A stretch of 7,423 nt of DNA from JAWXTS01 sp044433305. GTDB taxonomy: Bacteria > Bacteroidota > Bacteroidia > Bacteroidales > Rikenellaceae. Location: NCBI GenBank assembly GCA_044433305.1, contig JAWXTS010000080.1, forward strand, positions 1-7,423. The letters are read 5' to 3'. Below, in pieces: positions 1-7,087 of this stretch. Under the pieces are notes generated by a model, which was not told the DNA's origin, ran no database searches, and was given only the letters and a program-made list of their open reading frames with translations. The position numbers were made by a program, and so were the translations under genes. Every line of letters begins with the position of its first letter. Positions within the stretch are counted from its first letter, which is position 1.

Positions 1-2540
1 CTATGGTCGTAAAAAATGACCCTACTTTGATGTTTACCAATGCTGGCATGAATCAATTTAAGGACTTATTTTTGGGTAATGCCCCAGTTAAAGATTCTCG
101 TATAGCAGACACTCAAAAATGTTTGCGTGTGTCGGGCAAGCACAATGACCTCGAAGAAGTGGGTCATGACACTTACCACCACACCATGTTTGAGATGTTG
201 GGTAACTGGTCATTCGGTGACTATTTCAAGAAAGAAGCTATCGAGTGGGCTTGGGAGTTGCTAGTCGACGTATATAAGATGCCTAAAGATCGTATCTATG
301 CAACTATCTTCGAGGGCAGCAAGGAAGACGGCGTAGAGAGAGATAATGAGGCTTATGAGCTTTGGAGTCAGTTCTTGCCAGCCGACCATATTATACTTGG
401 TAATAAGCATGATAACTTCTGGGAGATGGGAGATACAGGTCCTTGTGGTCCATGTAGCGAGATTCACTTCGACTTGCGCAGCGACGAGGAACGCCAAAAA
501 GTAGACGGTGCAAGCATGGTTAACCAAGGTCACTACCTAGTGATTGAAATCTGGAACCTTGTATTCATGCAGTTCAACCGCAAAGCAAATGGCCAGCTAG
601 AGCCACTTCCAAATAGCCATGTTGATACAGGTATGGGCTTTGAGCGTTTGTGTATGGTTTTGCAGGGCGTGCAGAGCAACTATGACACAGACGTGTTTAC
701 GCCTATGATTGGCAAGCTGTCTGAGATGTCAAATAAGAAATATGGTCAAGACATCAAGGCAGATATTGCCATGCGTGTTATTGCCGACCATATTCGTGCC
801 ATAGCTTTCTCTATCGCTGATGGTCAGCTTCCATCGAACGTTAAGGCTGGATATGTTATTCGTCGTATCTTGCGCCGTGCAGTACGTTATGGTTATACTT
901 ACTTAGGTTTCAACGAGCCATTCTTGTGCAAGCTGGTAGATACGCTAGTGGAGCAGATGGGAGGTCAGTTTGCTGAGCTTAAATCTCAGAAGGAGCTTAT
1001 CGAAAAGGTTATAGCTGAGGAGGAGGCTTCGTTCTTGAGAACTCTTGCAACAGGTATCAACTTGCTTGACAATATAATGAAAAAACAGGGTGAGGCTGGT
1101 AGCAAAACCATCTCTGGTGCTGACGCCTTCACTCTATATGATACTTACGGATTTCCGATAGATTTGACAGAGCTTATCGCTCGTGAGAATGGATATGATG
1201 TTGATCTGGAGCAATTTGAGAAAGAGCTAGGCAAGCAGAAAGAACGTTCGCGTAATGCTGCTGCTGTTGATACGGGCGACTGGATAGAGCTTCTTCCTGT
1301 TCGTCAGAGTGAGTTTGTGGGTTATGATAGCCTAGAGTCAAATGTTAAGATTGCTCGCTACCGTAAGGTGGTTTCAAAGACTAAATCTTTCTATCAACTT
1401 GTATTTGATAAGACTCCTTTCTATGGTAACTCTGGTGGTCAGATAGGAGACAAGGGCCAGCTAGTAAATGGTGGAGAGGTGATAGAAATCACTGATACTC
1501 AGAAAGAAAACGGCCTTACTATACATATAGTATCAAAATTGCCAGAGGATATAAACGCTCAGTTTGTGGCCAAGGTGAATGTCGATGCTCGTAAGAGTAT
1601 CGCTGCCAACCACACTGCGACTCACCTTATGCACGAGGCTCTAAGAGATGTGCTAGGCACTCACGTTGAGCAAAAAGGTTCTTTGGTGTGTGCAGAGTAT
1701 CTTCGTTTTGACTTCAGCCACTTCCAGAAGGTTAGCGACGAGCAGATTAGACAAGTCGAGCAGAAGGTTAACACCGCCATCCGCGCCAACTATATGTTGG
1801 AGGAAACTCGCGACTGCCCAATAGAAAAAGCCTCTGAGCTAGGAGCTATGATGCTCTTTGGTGAGAAATATGGCGATGCGGTACGCGTAATTAAATACGG
1901 CAGCTCGATAGAGCTTTGCGGTGGAACACACGTGGGAGCAACAGGTCAGATAGGTCTGTTTAAGATAGTCTCTGAGGGTGCTACATCTGCTGGTGTGAGA
2001 CGTATCGAGGCTGTTACGGCTGTTGCAGCAGAGAACTTCATGTACAACGTGGTTGACACCATGCGTGATATTCAGAAATTTGTAAATAATAACTCTGTTG
2101 TTACTGCTATTCAGCGTTTGCTAGAGCAGAACGAGGAACTAAATAAAGAGATTGAGTTGTTCAAGAACGAGAAAACAGCTCAGTTTAAGGAACGTATCAA
2201 GAAAGAACTTGTAGAGGTTGGTGGGGTGATGTTGTTTGTTCGTCAGATGGACCTTGCTCCAGATATGATTAAGAACATCGTTTTTGCACTACGTAGCGAT
2301 ATTCCAAACCTTGTTGCTGTTATAGGCTCGGTTGTTGCAGATAAACCTACGTTGACAGTTGCGTTGGGTGATGATATTGTGGCTCAAGGCTTCAATGCTG
2401 GTGCTATCGTTCGTCAGGCTGCCAAGGAGATTAACGGCGGCGGTGGCGGCCAAGCATTCTTTGCAACAGCGGGAGGTAAGAATGCTGCTGGCATAGAGAA
2501 AGCTATCTTTGCAGCTAAAGAATTGTTGAACATAAAATAA
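1..2540 (+). CDS. alaS: Alanyl-tRNA synthetase, 5'-truncated by the window edge
   Basis: Cytoplasmic class II synthetase that charges tRNA-Ala with alanine and hydrolyses mischarged Ser- or Gly-tRNA-Ala. 845 residues are visible from position 3. The first ATG is internal: family members carry about 27 more residues before the NDPTLMFTNAGMNQFKD block, giving about 872 in total, usual for Bacteroidales AlaS. The catalytic domain shows the motif 2 region (RVSGKHNDLEEVGHDTYHHT, then FEMLGNWSFGDYF), the GDTGPCGPCSEIH block, and motif 3 (DTGMGFERLCMVLQG). The editing domain has the HxxxH motif (NHTATH; H537 and H541 of the visible part) and CGGTH (C639, H643), which together form the zinc/editing site. 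The C-Ala domain ends with a glycine run (visible residues 812-816) before QAFFATAGGK. The frame is intact to TAA at 2538-2540. gpmI follows after 9 bases, so the two are probably cotranscribed. Identification is secure. Confidence 0.98.
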   Translation, partial: MVVKNDPTLMFTNAGMNQFKDLFLGNAPVKDSRIADTQKCLRVSGKHNDLEEVGHDTYHHTMFEMLGNWSFGDYFKKEAIEWAWELLVDVYKMPKDRIYATIFEGSKEDGVERDNEAYELWSQFLPADHIILGNKHDNFWEMGDTGPCGPCSEIHFDLRSDEERQKVDGASMVNQGHYLVIEIWNLVFMQFNRKANGQLEPLPNSHVDTGMGFERLCMVLQGVQSNYDTDVFTPMIGKLSEMSNKKYGQDIKADIAMRVIADHIRAIAFSIADGQLPSNVKAGYVIRRILRRAVRYGYTYLGFNEPFLCKLVDTLVEQMGGQFAELKSQKELIEKVIAEEEASFLRTLATGINLLDNIMKKQGEAGSKTISGADAFTLYDTYGFPIDLTELIARENGYDVDLEQFEKELGKQKERSRNAAAVDTGDWIELLPVRQSEFVGYDSLESNVKIARYRKVVSKTKSFYQLVFDKTPFYGNSGGQIGDKGQLVNGGEVIEITDTQKENGLTIHIVSKLPEDINAQFVAKVNVDARKSIAANHTATHLMHEALRDVLGTHVEQKGSLVCAEYLRFDFSHFQKVSDEQIRQVEQKVNTAIRANYMLEETRDCPIEKASELGAMMLFGEKYGDAVRVIKYGSSIELCGGTHVGATGQIGLFKIVSEGATSAGVRRIEAVTAVAAENFMYNVVDTMRDIQKFVNNNSVVTAIQRLLEQNEELNKEIELFKNEKTAQFKERIKKELVEVGGVMLFVRQMDLAPDMIKNIVFALRSDIPNLVAVIGSVVADKPTLTVALGDDIVAQGFNAGAIVRQAAKEINGGGGGQAFFATAGGKNAAGIEKAIFAAKELLNIK

Positions 2541-2549
2541 AAAGAAGAT

Positions 2550-4064
2550 ATGAATAAAGTATTATTGATGATTCTTGATGGCTGGGGTGCAGGAAATCAC
2601 TCTGAGTCTGATGTAATCTATTCGGCTAATCCAGAGTATGTTAACTCTTTGGAGGCTAAGTACCCTAACGCTCAGTTGCTTGCTTCTGGCGAGAATGTCG
2701 GTTTGCCTGATGGCCAGATGGGTAATTCAGAGGTGGGTCACCTTAACATAGGTGCTGGACGCGTTGTTTTCCAAGACCTTGTTAAAATCAACCGTGCATG
2801 CCGCGACAACTCTATCCTTGAGAATGAGCAGATTAAGGCAGCTTTTGACTATGCTAAAACCAATGGTAAACAAGTTCACTTTATGGGTCTTGTTTCTAAT
2901 GGTGGAGTACACAGTTCTATGGAGCACCTTATGAAGCTATGCGATATATCTAAGGTATATGGCATCGAAAACACTTTCATCCACTGCTTTATGGATGGTC
3001 GTGATACAGACCCAAGAAGCGGTAAGGGTTTCTTGCAACAACTGCAAGACCACTGCGCTGAGTCAGCAGGCAAGATAGCTTCTGTTGTGGGTCGCTACTA
3101 TGCAATGGACCGTGACCAGAGATGGGAGCGCGTGAAGGTTGCTTACGATCTATTGGTTAAAGGTGAGGGCGAGAAAGTTACTGATGCCGTAGCTGCGGTT
3201 CAGACTTCTTATGATGCCGATGTTACTGATGAGTTCATCAAACCTATCACTTGTGTAGGTGCTGACGGTGAACCTGTTGGAACGGTTAAAGAGGGTGATA
3301 TGGTTATCTTCTTCAACTACCGTAATGACAGAGCCAAGGAGCTTACAGTTGTTCTTACTCAAGAGGATATGCCAGAGCAAGGTATGAAAACTTTGCCTCT
3401 ATACTATTGCACTATGACTCCTTATGATGCTAAGTTCAAAGGTCTTCATATCTTGTTTGACAAGGATAATGTTAAGAACACTCTTGGTGAATATATATCT
3501 TCTTTGGGTCTTTCTCAACTACGTATTGCCGAGACAGAGAAATATGCTCACGTAACATTCTTTATGAATGGTGGTCGCGAGGAGGCTTTTGTTAACGAGG
3601 AGCGTATCTTGATTCCTTCGCCAAAGGTTGCTACTTATGACTTGCAGCCAGAGATGAGTGCTCCAGAGGTTGCGGATGCTCTTGTTGAGCAAATCAATAC
3701 AGAGAAGTTTGACTTTATAGCTTTGAACTTTGCTAACGGCGACATGGTTGGACATACGGGCTTCTATGATGCTATCGTTAAGGCTGTTAAGACAGTAGAT
3801 AGCTGTGTGGAGAAAGTTGTGGAGGCAGCCAAAGCACATAACTACGAGGTTGTTATCATCGCCGATCACGGTAATGCAGACAACGCAGTTAATGCAGACG
3901 GTTCACCAAATACGGCTCACTCGTTGAATCCTGTGCCAATTATCGTTGTTTCAGATCGCATCAAGAGCGTTAAGAGTGGCGTGTTGGCAGATGTAGCTCC
4001 AACCGTTATTAAGATGATGGGTGTTGAGCAGCCAGCCGAAATGACAGGAACACCATTGGTATAG
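2550..4064 (+). CDS. gpmI: 2,3-bisphosphoglycerate-independent phosphoglycerate mutase
   Basis: Interconverts 3-phosphoglycerate and 2-phosphoglycerate in glycolysis and gluconeogenesis through a phosphoserine intermediate, using two Mn2+ ions. The protein is 504 residues, close to the ~510 normal for the family. Seen in the sequence: D10 in MILDGWG; the catalytic serine S60 in GNSEVGHLNIGAGR; substrate-binding blocks FMDGRDTDPRSG, GRYYAMDRDQRWERV and NYRNDRAKEL; and the second metal site D398/H402 (NGDMVGHTG), D439/H440 (ADHGN) and H457 (TAHS). These align with the metal ligands known in the Geobacillus enzyme with small constant offsets, so the enzyme should be active. The ATG at 2550 is preceded by AAAGAAGAT, a purine-rich but weak ribosome site. 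The 9-base gap to alaS suggests readthrough from that gene; no separate promoter is evident. A hairpin terminator lies 24 bases after the stop. Confidence 0.98.
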   Translation: MNKVLLMILDGWGAGNHSESDVIYSANPEYVNSLEAKYPNAQLLASGENVGLPDGQMGNSEVGHLNIGAGRVVFQDLVKINRACRDNSILENEQIKAAFDYAKTNGKQVHFMGLVSNGGVHSSMEHLMKLCDISKVYGIENTFIHCFMDGRDTDPRSGKGFLQQLQDHCAESAGKIASVVGRYYAMDRDQRWERVKVAYDLLVKGEGEKVTDAVAAVQTSYDADVTDEFIKPITCVGADGEPVGTVKEGDMVIFFNYRNDRAKELTVVLTQEDMPEQGMKTLPLYYCTMTPYDAKFKGLHILFDKDNVKNTLGEYISSLGLSQLRIAETEKYAHVTFFMNGGREEAFVNEERILIPSPKVATYDLQPEMSAPEVADALVEQINTEKFDFIALNFANGDMVGHTGFYDAIVKAVKTVDSCVEKVVEAAKAHNYEVVIIADHGNADNAVNADGSPNTAHSLNPVPIIVVSDRIKSVKSGVLADVAPTVIKMMGVEQPAEMTGTPLV

Positions 4065-4088
4065 GTTCTTCTTATACCTTATATATAT

Positions 4089-4116
4089 GGGGCGCAGCTA
4101 ATATTAGTTGCGCCCC
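4089..4116 (+). terminator. Strong hairpin terminator after gpmI, between convergent genes
   Basis: GGGGCGCAGCTAAT pairs with ATTAGTTGCGCCCC along its full 14 bases, with one G-T wobble and essentially no unpaired loop in the written alignment; in RNA the central AATATT would open. It is followed on the plus strand by ATTTTGTTAT and then a run of six T at 4135-4140, fitting an intrinsic terminator for alaS-gpmI. It also lies 22 bases beyond the stop of the minus-strand tcdA. The stem works equally in that orientation, but the minus-strand tail (CCATATATATAAGG) is not T-rich, so termination of tcdA here is less certain. Confidence 0.85.
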
Positions 4117-4138
4117 ATTTTGTTATATGATGCCTTTT

Positions 4139-4858
4139 TTACATCTCGCCTAGCAAATCGCGTATCACCACCGAGGCACATGTGCAGCCAAAAACAGCTG
4201 GCATATAGGATATTGTACCAACGTTGGATTTCTTGTTCTGCTCCTCAGATATTATCATGGCACCCTCGCGTACTGGCTCGGCCGAGAAAACTACGCGGAA
4301 GCCCTTGCGTATGCCTTGCTTGTGCAGTCTTTTGCGCAACATGTGGGCTAGGGGGCAGTGGTGAGACTTTGATATATCCTTGACTTCTACTATCGTAGGG
4401 TCGGTTTTGGCTCCTGCGCCCATGGAGCTAACCAGCGGAATTTTGCGCTCTAGAGCACCAATTATAAGATTCACCTTAGGTGATAGGGTATCTATTGCGT
4501 CGACTATGTAGTCGTACTTTGCGCCGTCGAGAAGCTGATCCGTAAGCTCGTCTTTGATGTATTGTGTTATTACTGTGAGCTTTACATCTGGGTTTATGTC
4601 TTTTAGTCGCTCTGCCAAAATATCCGATTTTGCTTTACCTACGGTGCTGTGCAGGGCTATAAGTTGGCGGTTGATGTTCGATAGGCTCACAATGTCGGCA
4701 TCGACGATGGTCAGCTCGCCTATGCCACTACGTACCAACATCTCTGCTGCATAGGCCCCAACGCCGCCCAGCCCAACGACCGCAACATGAGATTGTTTAA
4801 GTATATTTAGTTTCTGCTCTCCGAGTAGGAGTTCTGTACGTTCTAGAAAATCACTCAT
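4139..4858 (-). CDS. tcdA: tRNA threonylcarbamoyladenosine dehydratase (TcdA/CsdL, YgdL type)
   Basis: E1-like (ThiF/MoeB superfamily) enzyme that uses ATP to convert t6A37 of tRNA into cyclic t6A. 239 residues; E. coli TcdA has about 268, with a longer C-terminal part. Seen: the nucleotide-binding loop GLGGVG (29-34), acidic residues D53/D55 (VDADIV), the SNINRQ block (60-65) with the conserved Asn-Arg-Gln, K77 after VGKA, and DAID (120-123), all in the order expected of the adenylation fold. The overall pattern (GERKIPLVSS-like strand, S-A-G-A-K, FSAEPVRE) matches TcdA rather than MoeB or ThiF, which carry a zinc-binding CxxC pair and a catalytic cysteine that I do not see placed likewise. 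Two cysteines (C225, C227) lie near the C-terminus. The start ATG (4858-4856) shares its A with the stop of the preceding TatD-like gene, so translation is probably coupled. Confidence 0.93.
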   Translation of the reverse strand: MSDFLERTELLLGEQKLNILKQSHVAVVGLGGVGAYAAEMLVRSGIGELTIVDADIVSLSNINRQLIALHSTVGKAKSDILAERLKDINPDVKLTVITQYIKDELTDQLLDGAKYDYIVDAIDTLSPKVNLIIGALERKIPLVSSMGAGAKTDPTIVEVKDISKSHHCPLAHMLRKRLHKQGIRKGFRVVFSAEPVREGAMIISEEQNKKSNVGTISYMPAVFGCTCASVVIRDLLGEM

Positions 4859-5490
4859 TATAAGTTGAATATGGTGTTAAAATTGTTGTATGTTTGTTGC
4901 TTTAGAACCTCAATATCCATCTCTAAAGTCTGTGCAAAGATAGCATAAAGTTGTTTGATACTAATATCATGGGCGTCGGTTTCTATGAAAAGCCTATCCT
5001 TAGGCACGAACTTCAGAGCCTCTAAACTCTTGGGTGAGAGCATGGTACGGTGTCCGAAAGAGATGTAGTGACCTTGGTCTAGAAAGCGTTTTACCGTTTG
5101 AGCGTGCCCAACAAAACCATGTATAATAATAGGTGTAGTGGCTCTACTCAGTATGTATAATGTTGGTTCTATGGCCCTTACCGTATGTATGATTATGGGT
5201 AGATGGTTTTTGGATGCTATGTCAACTTGTTTCTCGAAAGCCTCAATCTGAAGTGCTTTATCTATCTCTATCGAGTAGTCGAGACCAATTTCGCCTATGG
5301 CCAAGGGTTTAGATTGGAGCAGTGTGTCGAGGGTTTCGGTGCTAGCCAAGGCAGCGTCCTTAGGATGGAGACCTATGGAGTGGGGTGAAATAAATTGACT
5401 AACACTCTTTAGTGGCGAATAATTAAAAATATCTATCACTTCGGCCCCAGAAGTTGTATGAGTATGAATATTTATGTATGGAATTTGCAT
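4858..5490 (-). CDS. TatD-family metal-dependent hydrolase (putative DNase), compact form
   Basis: TIM-barrel hydrolase of the TatD family; characterised members are metal-dependent DNases, but the substrate of this protein cannot be read from sequence. The ATG at 5490-5488 gives 210 residues against ~260 for E. coli TatD or YcfH. Numbered from it, likely metal ligands are H9 and H11 (NIHTH), E67 (GEIGLDY), H102 (IIIHTV), H124 (IIIHGFVG) and D172 (FIETDA), so the site appears complete; N7 replaces the first Asp of the common DxHxH. GLHP (40-43) is also typical. An in-frame TTG at 5511-5509 would add seven residues, but it lies inside the proposed -7 promoter box and the ATG puts the HxH near the N-terminus as usual in the family. 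First gene of a two-gene unit; its TAA (4860-4858) overlaps the tcdA start by one base. Family sure, start likely, function open. Confidence 0.9.
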   Translation of the reverse strand: MQIPYINIHTHTTSGAEVIDIFNYSPLKSVSQFISPHSIGLHPKDAALASTETLDTLLQSKPLAIGEIGLDYSIEIDKALQIEAFEKQVDIASKNHLPIIIHTVRAIEPTLYILSRATTPIIIHGFVGHAQTVKRFLDQGHYISFGHRTMLSPKSLEALKFVPKDRLFIETDAHDISIKQLYAIFAQTLEMDIEVLKQQTYNNFNTIFNL

Positions 5491-5508
5491 GTAATATTGT
5501 ATTTTTTT

Positions 5509-5539
5509 CAAAAGTAAGTACCAGCAGGTAGTCCAAAAA
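5509..5539 (-). promoter_or_regulatory. Bacteroidota-type promoter for the TatD-like gene and tcdA
   Basis: On the minus strand, TACTTTTG at 5516-5509 fits the Bacteroidota -7 consensus TAnnTTTG. TTTTTG at 5539-5534 supplies the upstream TTG (-33) element, with 17 bases between them. Transcription would start near 5503, leaving a leader of roughly a dozen bases before the ATG at 5490. Match to the consensus is seen directly; activity is inferred. Confidence 0.6.
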
Positions 5540-5548
5540 TAATACCTG
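5519..5548. promoter_or_regulatory. Possible operator: palindrome and third half-site in the minus-strand promoter
   Basis: TACCAGCAGGTA (5519-5530) is a palindrome with 4-base arms (TACC/GGTA) and lies wholly within the 17-base promoter spacer. A further TACCTG at 5543-5548 forms a 6-base inverted repeat with CAGGTA at 5525-5530 across 12 bases that contain the -33 element. The arms are short, so chance is possible. No regulator is encoded in the window. Confidence 0.3.
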
Positions 5549-5625
5549 GGTTAAAATAATTAAAAAATGTTCAAAAAAAAGAGTTAATTCTGTGTTAATA
5601 ATTTCACATACAAAAAATAAAAAGC

Positions 5626-5633
5626 TACTTTTG
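5626..5633 (+). promoter_or_regulatory. Bacteroidota-type -7 box upstream of nqrA
   Basis: TACTTTTG fits TAnnTTTG and is identical to the octamer of the divergent promoter. No good TTG is found at the expected -33 spacing; the nearest candidate is TTTC at 5602-5605, 20 bases upstream. Transcription would start near 5640, giving a leader of about 85 bases before the nqrA ATG. This is the likely promoter of the nqr operon, perhaps needing an activator because its -33 element is weak. Confidence 0.55.
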
Positions 5634-5724
5634 TAGGTGAATTTATTGAAAACTTACAGAAACGTAAATTTAACTAAATTCCATAGCATTGACAAAACAA
5701 TTAAAACAAATATCAGTTACCGAA

Positions 5725-7086
5725 ATGTCTAAAGTTATCAAATTAAAAAAAGGTTTTAACATCTCTCTAGTTGGAGAGGCGGCCTTTGAGACGACTAAGA
5801 CCCTTTCAGCTGCTACTTATGCCATTAAGCCAGATGACTTCGAGATGTTTATCCCAAAACTTCTCGTTAAAGTGGGCGATAAGGTTAAGGCAGGTACTCC
5901 ATTACTTTTCGACAAAAACAATCCAGAGGTTTTGCTAACTTCACCAGTAAGCGGTACAGTTAGCGACATAGTTAGAGGAGCTAAGCGTAAGCTCCTTTCT
6001 GTTTTGGTTGAAGCCGATAAGCAACAAGAATGCGAGACTTTTGAGACAAAAGAGCTGTCAGGTCTAACACGCGATGACGTCAAACAACAATTATTGAAAT
6101 CAGGTCTTTGGCCGATGATTATCCAACGCCCTTATGGTATCGTTGCTTCGAGCAAGCTGTCGCCTAAGGCTATCTTCGTGTCGGGATTCGATTCATCGCC
6201 CCTTGCACCAGACTATAATTACATCCTTTCTCAGGAACTAGATAACTTGAATGCAGGTTTTGCTGTCTTGTCAAAACTTACTGACGGCAAGGTACACCTT
6301 AGCTTACTAAATGGTACTAAAGGTGTTCCGAATGAGGTCTCTGGCGTTGAGAAACATGTTTTTGAGGGCAAGCACCCAGCAGGTAATGTAGGTGTTCAGA
6401 TTCACCACATAGACCCTGTCAACAAAGGCGAGAATGTATGGACAGTGAATATCCAAGATGTAGCCATCATAGGCCGCTTGTTCAATACGGGCCGCGTAGA
6501 CATGAGCAAAACAGTTGTGCTTACAGGTTCTGAGCTAGTTAAACCTCAATATGCACAGGTTATTATTGGTGCCAAAATGGATAGCATCATTAAAGCTAGC
6601 GATATTAAAACCCCAAAAGAAGACTATACAGTACGTATAATAAATGGTAATGTGCTAACAGGAAAGACAAGCTCTAGTGAAGACTACCTTTCTTTCTATA
6701 ACAATCAAATAACTGTTATCCCTGAGGGTGACAAATTTGAGCTGTTAGGTTGGGCAATGCCTCGATTCAACAAACTGTCAGTTTCTCGCAACTACTTCTC
6801 ATGGCTTATGCCTAAGAAAAAATACGCGCTCGATACCAACCTTAATGGCGGTAATCGTGCGTTTGTTGTTACGGGACTATTCGAATGTTTCACCCCCATG
6901 GATATTTACCCACTCTATCTGCTGAAAGCTATTCTTGCTAAGGATGTAGAAAAGATGGAGAATCTTGGTATCTACGAGATACTGGAAGAAGACCTTGCTC
7001 TATGTGAGTTTGTTGACCCTTCAAAAACAGAGATTCAACAGATTGTTAGAGAGGGTTTAAATCTTATGATAAAAGAGTTTAATTAA
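5725..7086 (+). CDS. nqrA: Na+-translocating NADH:quinone reductase subunit A
   Basis: Peripheral cytoplasmic subunit of the six-subunit Na+-NQR complex, which oxidises NADH, reduces quinone and pumps sodium out across the inner membrane; NqrA has been linked to quinone binding. From the ATG at 5725 the protein has 453 residues, matching family length, and begins MSKVIKLKKGFNISLVGEA, the normal NqrA N-terminus. Seen in order: a barrel-sandwich (lipoyl-like) region at about 45-100 (VGDKVKAGTPLLF, TSPVSGTVSDIVRGAKRKL), a central region with RPYGIVAS and FVSGFDSSPLAPDYNY, the HPAGNVGVQIHHIDPVN block, then an SLBB-like part and the conserved C-terminal LGIYEILEEDLALCEFVDPSKTE. There is no signal peptide or membrane helix, as expected. 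An in-frame TTG at 5689 would add 12 residues but has no family support. No Shine-Dalgarno site precedes the start; the leader is A-rich. One base separates its stop from nqrB. Confidence 0.97.
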   Translation: MSKVIKLKKGFNISLVGEAAFETTKTLSAATYAIKPDDFEMFIPKLLVKVGDKVKAGTPLLFDKNNPEVLLTSPVSGTVSDIVRGAKRKLLSVLVEADKQQECETFETKELSGLTRDDVKQQLLKSGLWPMIIQRPYGIVASSKLSPKAIFVSGFDSSPLAPDYNYILSQELDNLNAGFAVLSKLTDGKVHLSLLNGTKGVPNEVSGVEKHVFEGKHPAGNVGVQIHHIDPVNKGENVWTVNIQDVAIIGRLFNTGRVDMSKTVVLTGSELVKPQYAQVIIGAKMDSIIKASDIKTPKEDYTVRIINGNVLTGKTSSSEDYLSFYNNQITVIPEGDKFELLGWAMPRFNKLSVSRNYFSWLMPKKKYALDTNLNGGNRAFVVTGLFECFTPMDIYPLYLLKAILAKDVEKMENLGIYEILEEDLALCEFVDPSKTEIQQIVREGLNLMIKEFN

Positions 7087-7087
7087 T

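Noticed and set aside
3..5. ATG at position 3 as the true alaS start
   Set aside because: AlaS homologues have about 27 residues before this point (the KEIR...FF...GH region), and the conserved NDPTL block begins only five residues after this Met. The gene is cut by the window edge.
2436..2450. GGC/GGT tandem run in alaS as a simple repeat or slippage site
   Set aside because: It encodes the conserved glycine-rich motif of the AlaS C-Ala domain, and the reading frame is intact.
3519..3869. A 116-codon open frame on the minus strand within gpmI
   Set aside because: It is a shadow of the conserved gpmI reading frame; its translation resembles no known protein and it has no promoter or ribosome site.
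4108..4383. A 91-codon open frame on the plus strand opposite tcdA
   Set aside because: Its product is Arg/Cys-rich low-quality sequence without family resemblance, and it lies antisense to a well-conserved gene; it starts inside the terminator hairpin.
5625..5636. CTAC-TTTT-GTAG inverted repeat around the nqrA -7 box
   Set aside because: The 4-base arms mostly follow from the promoter consensus itself and are too short to support a separate regulatory element.
5689..5717. TTGACA at 5689-5694 as a sigma70-type -35 box
   Set aside because: There is no TATAAT-like box 17 bases downstream, it would start transcription at or after the nqrA ATG, and Bacteroidota use a different promoter consensus.
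5689..5724. TTG at 5689 as the nqrA start, adding 12 residues
   Set aside because: The ATG at 5725 gives MSKVIKLKKGF, which matches the usual NqrA N-terminus and length. The extra 12 residues have no family counterpart that I recognise.
5640..5724. Riboswitch or structured leader in the nqrA 5' UTR
   Set aside because: The ~85-base leader is AT-rich with only a weak TTAC/GTAA pairing, and I recognise no known riboswitch core.
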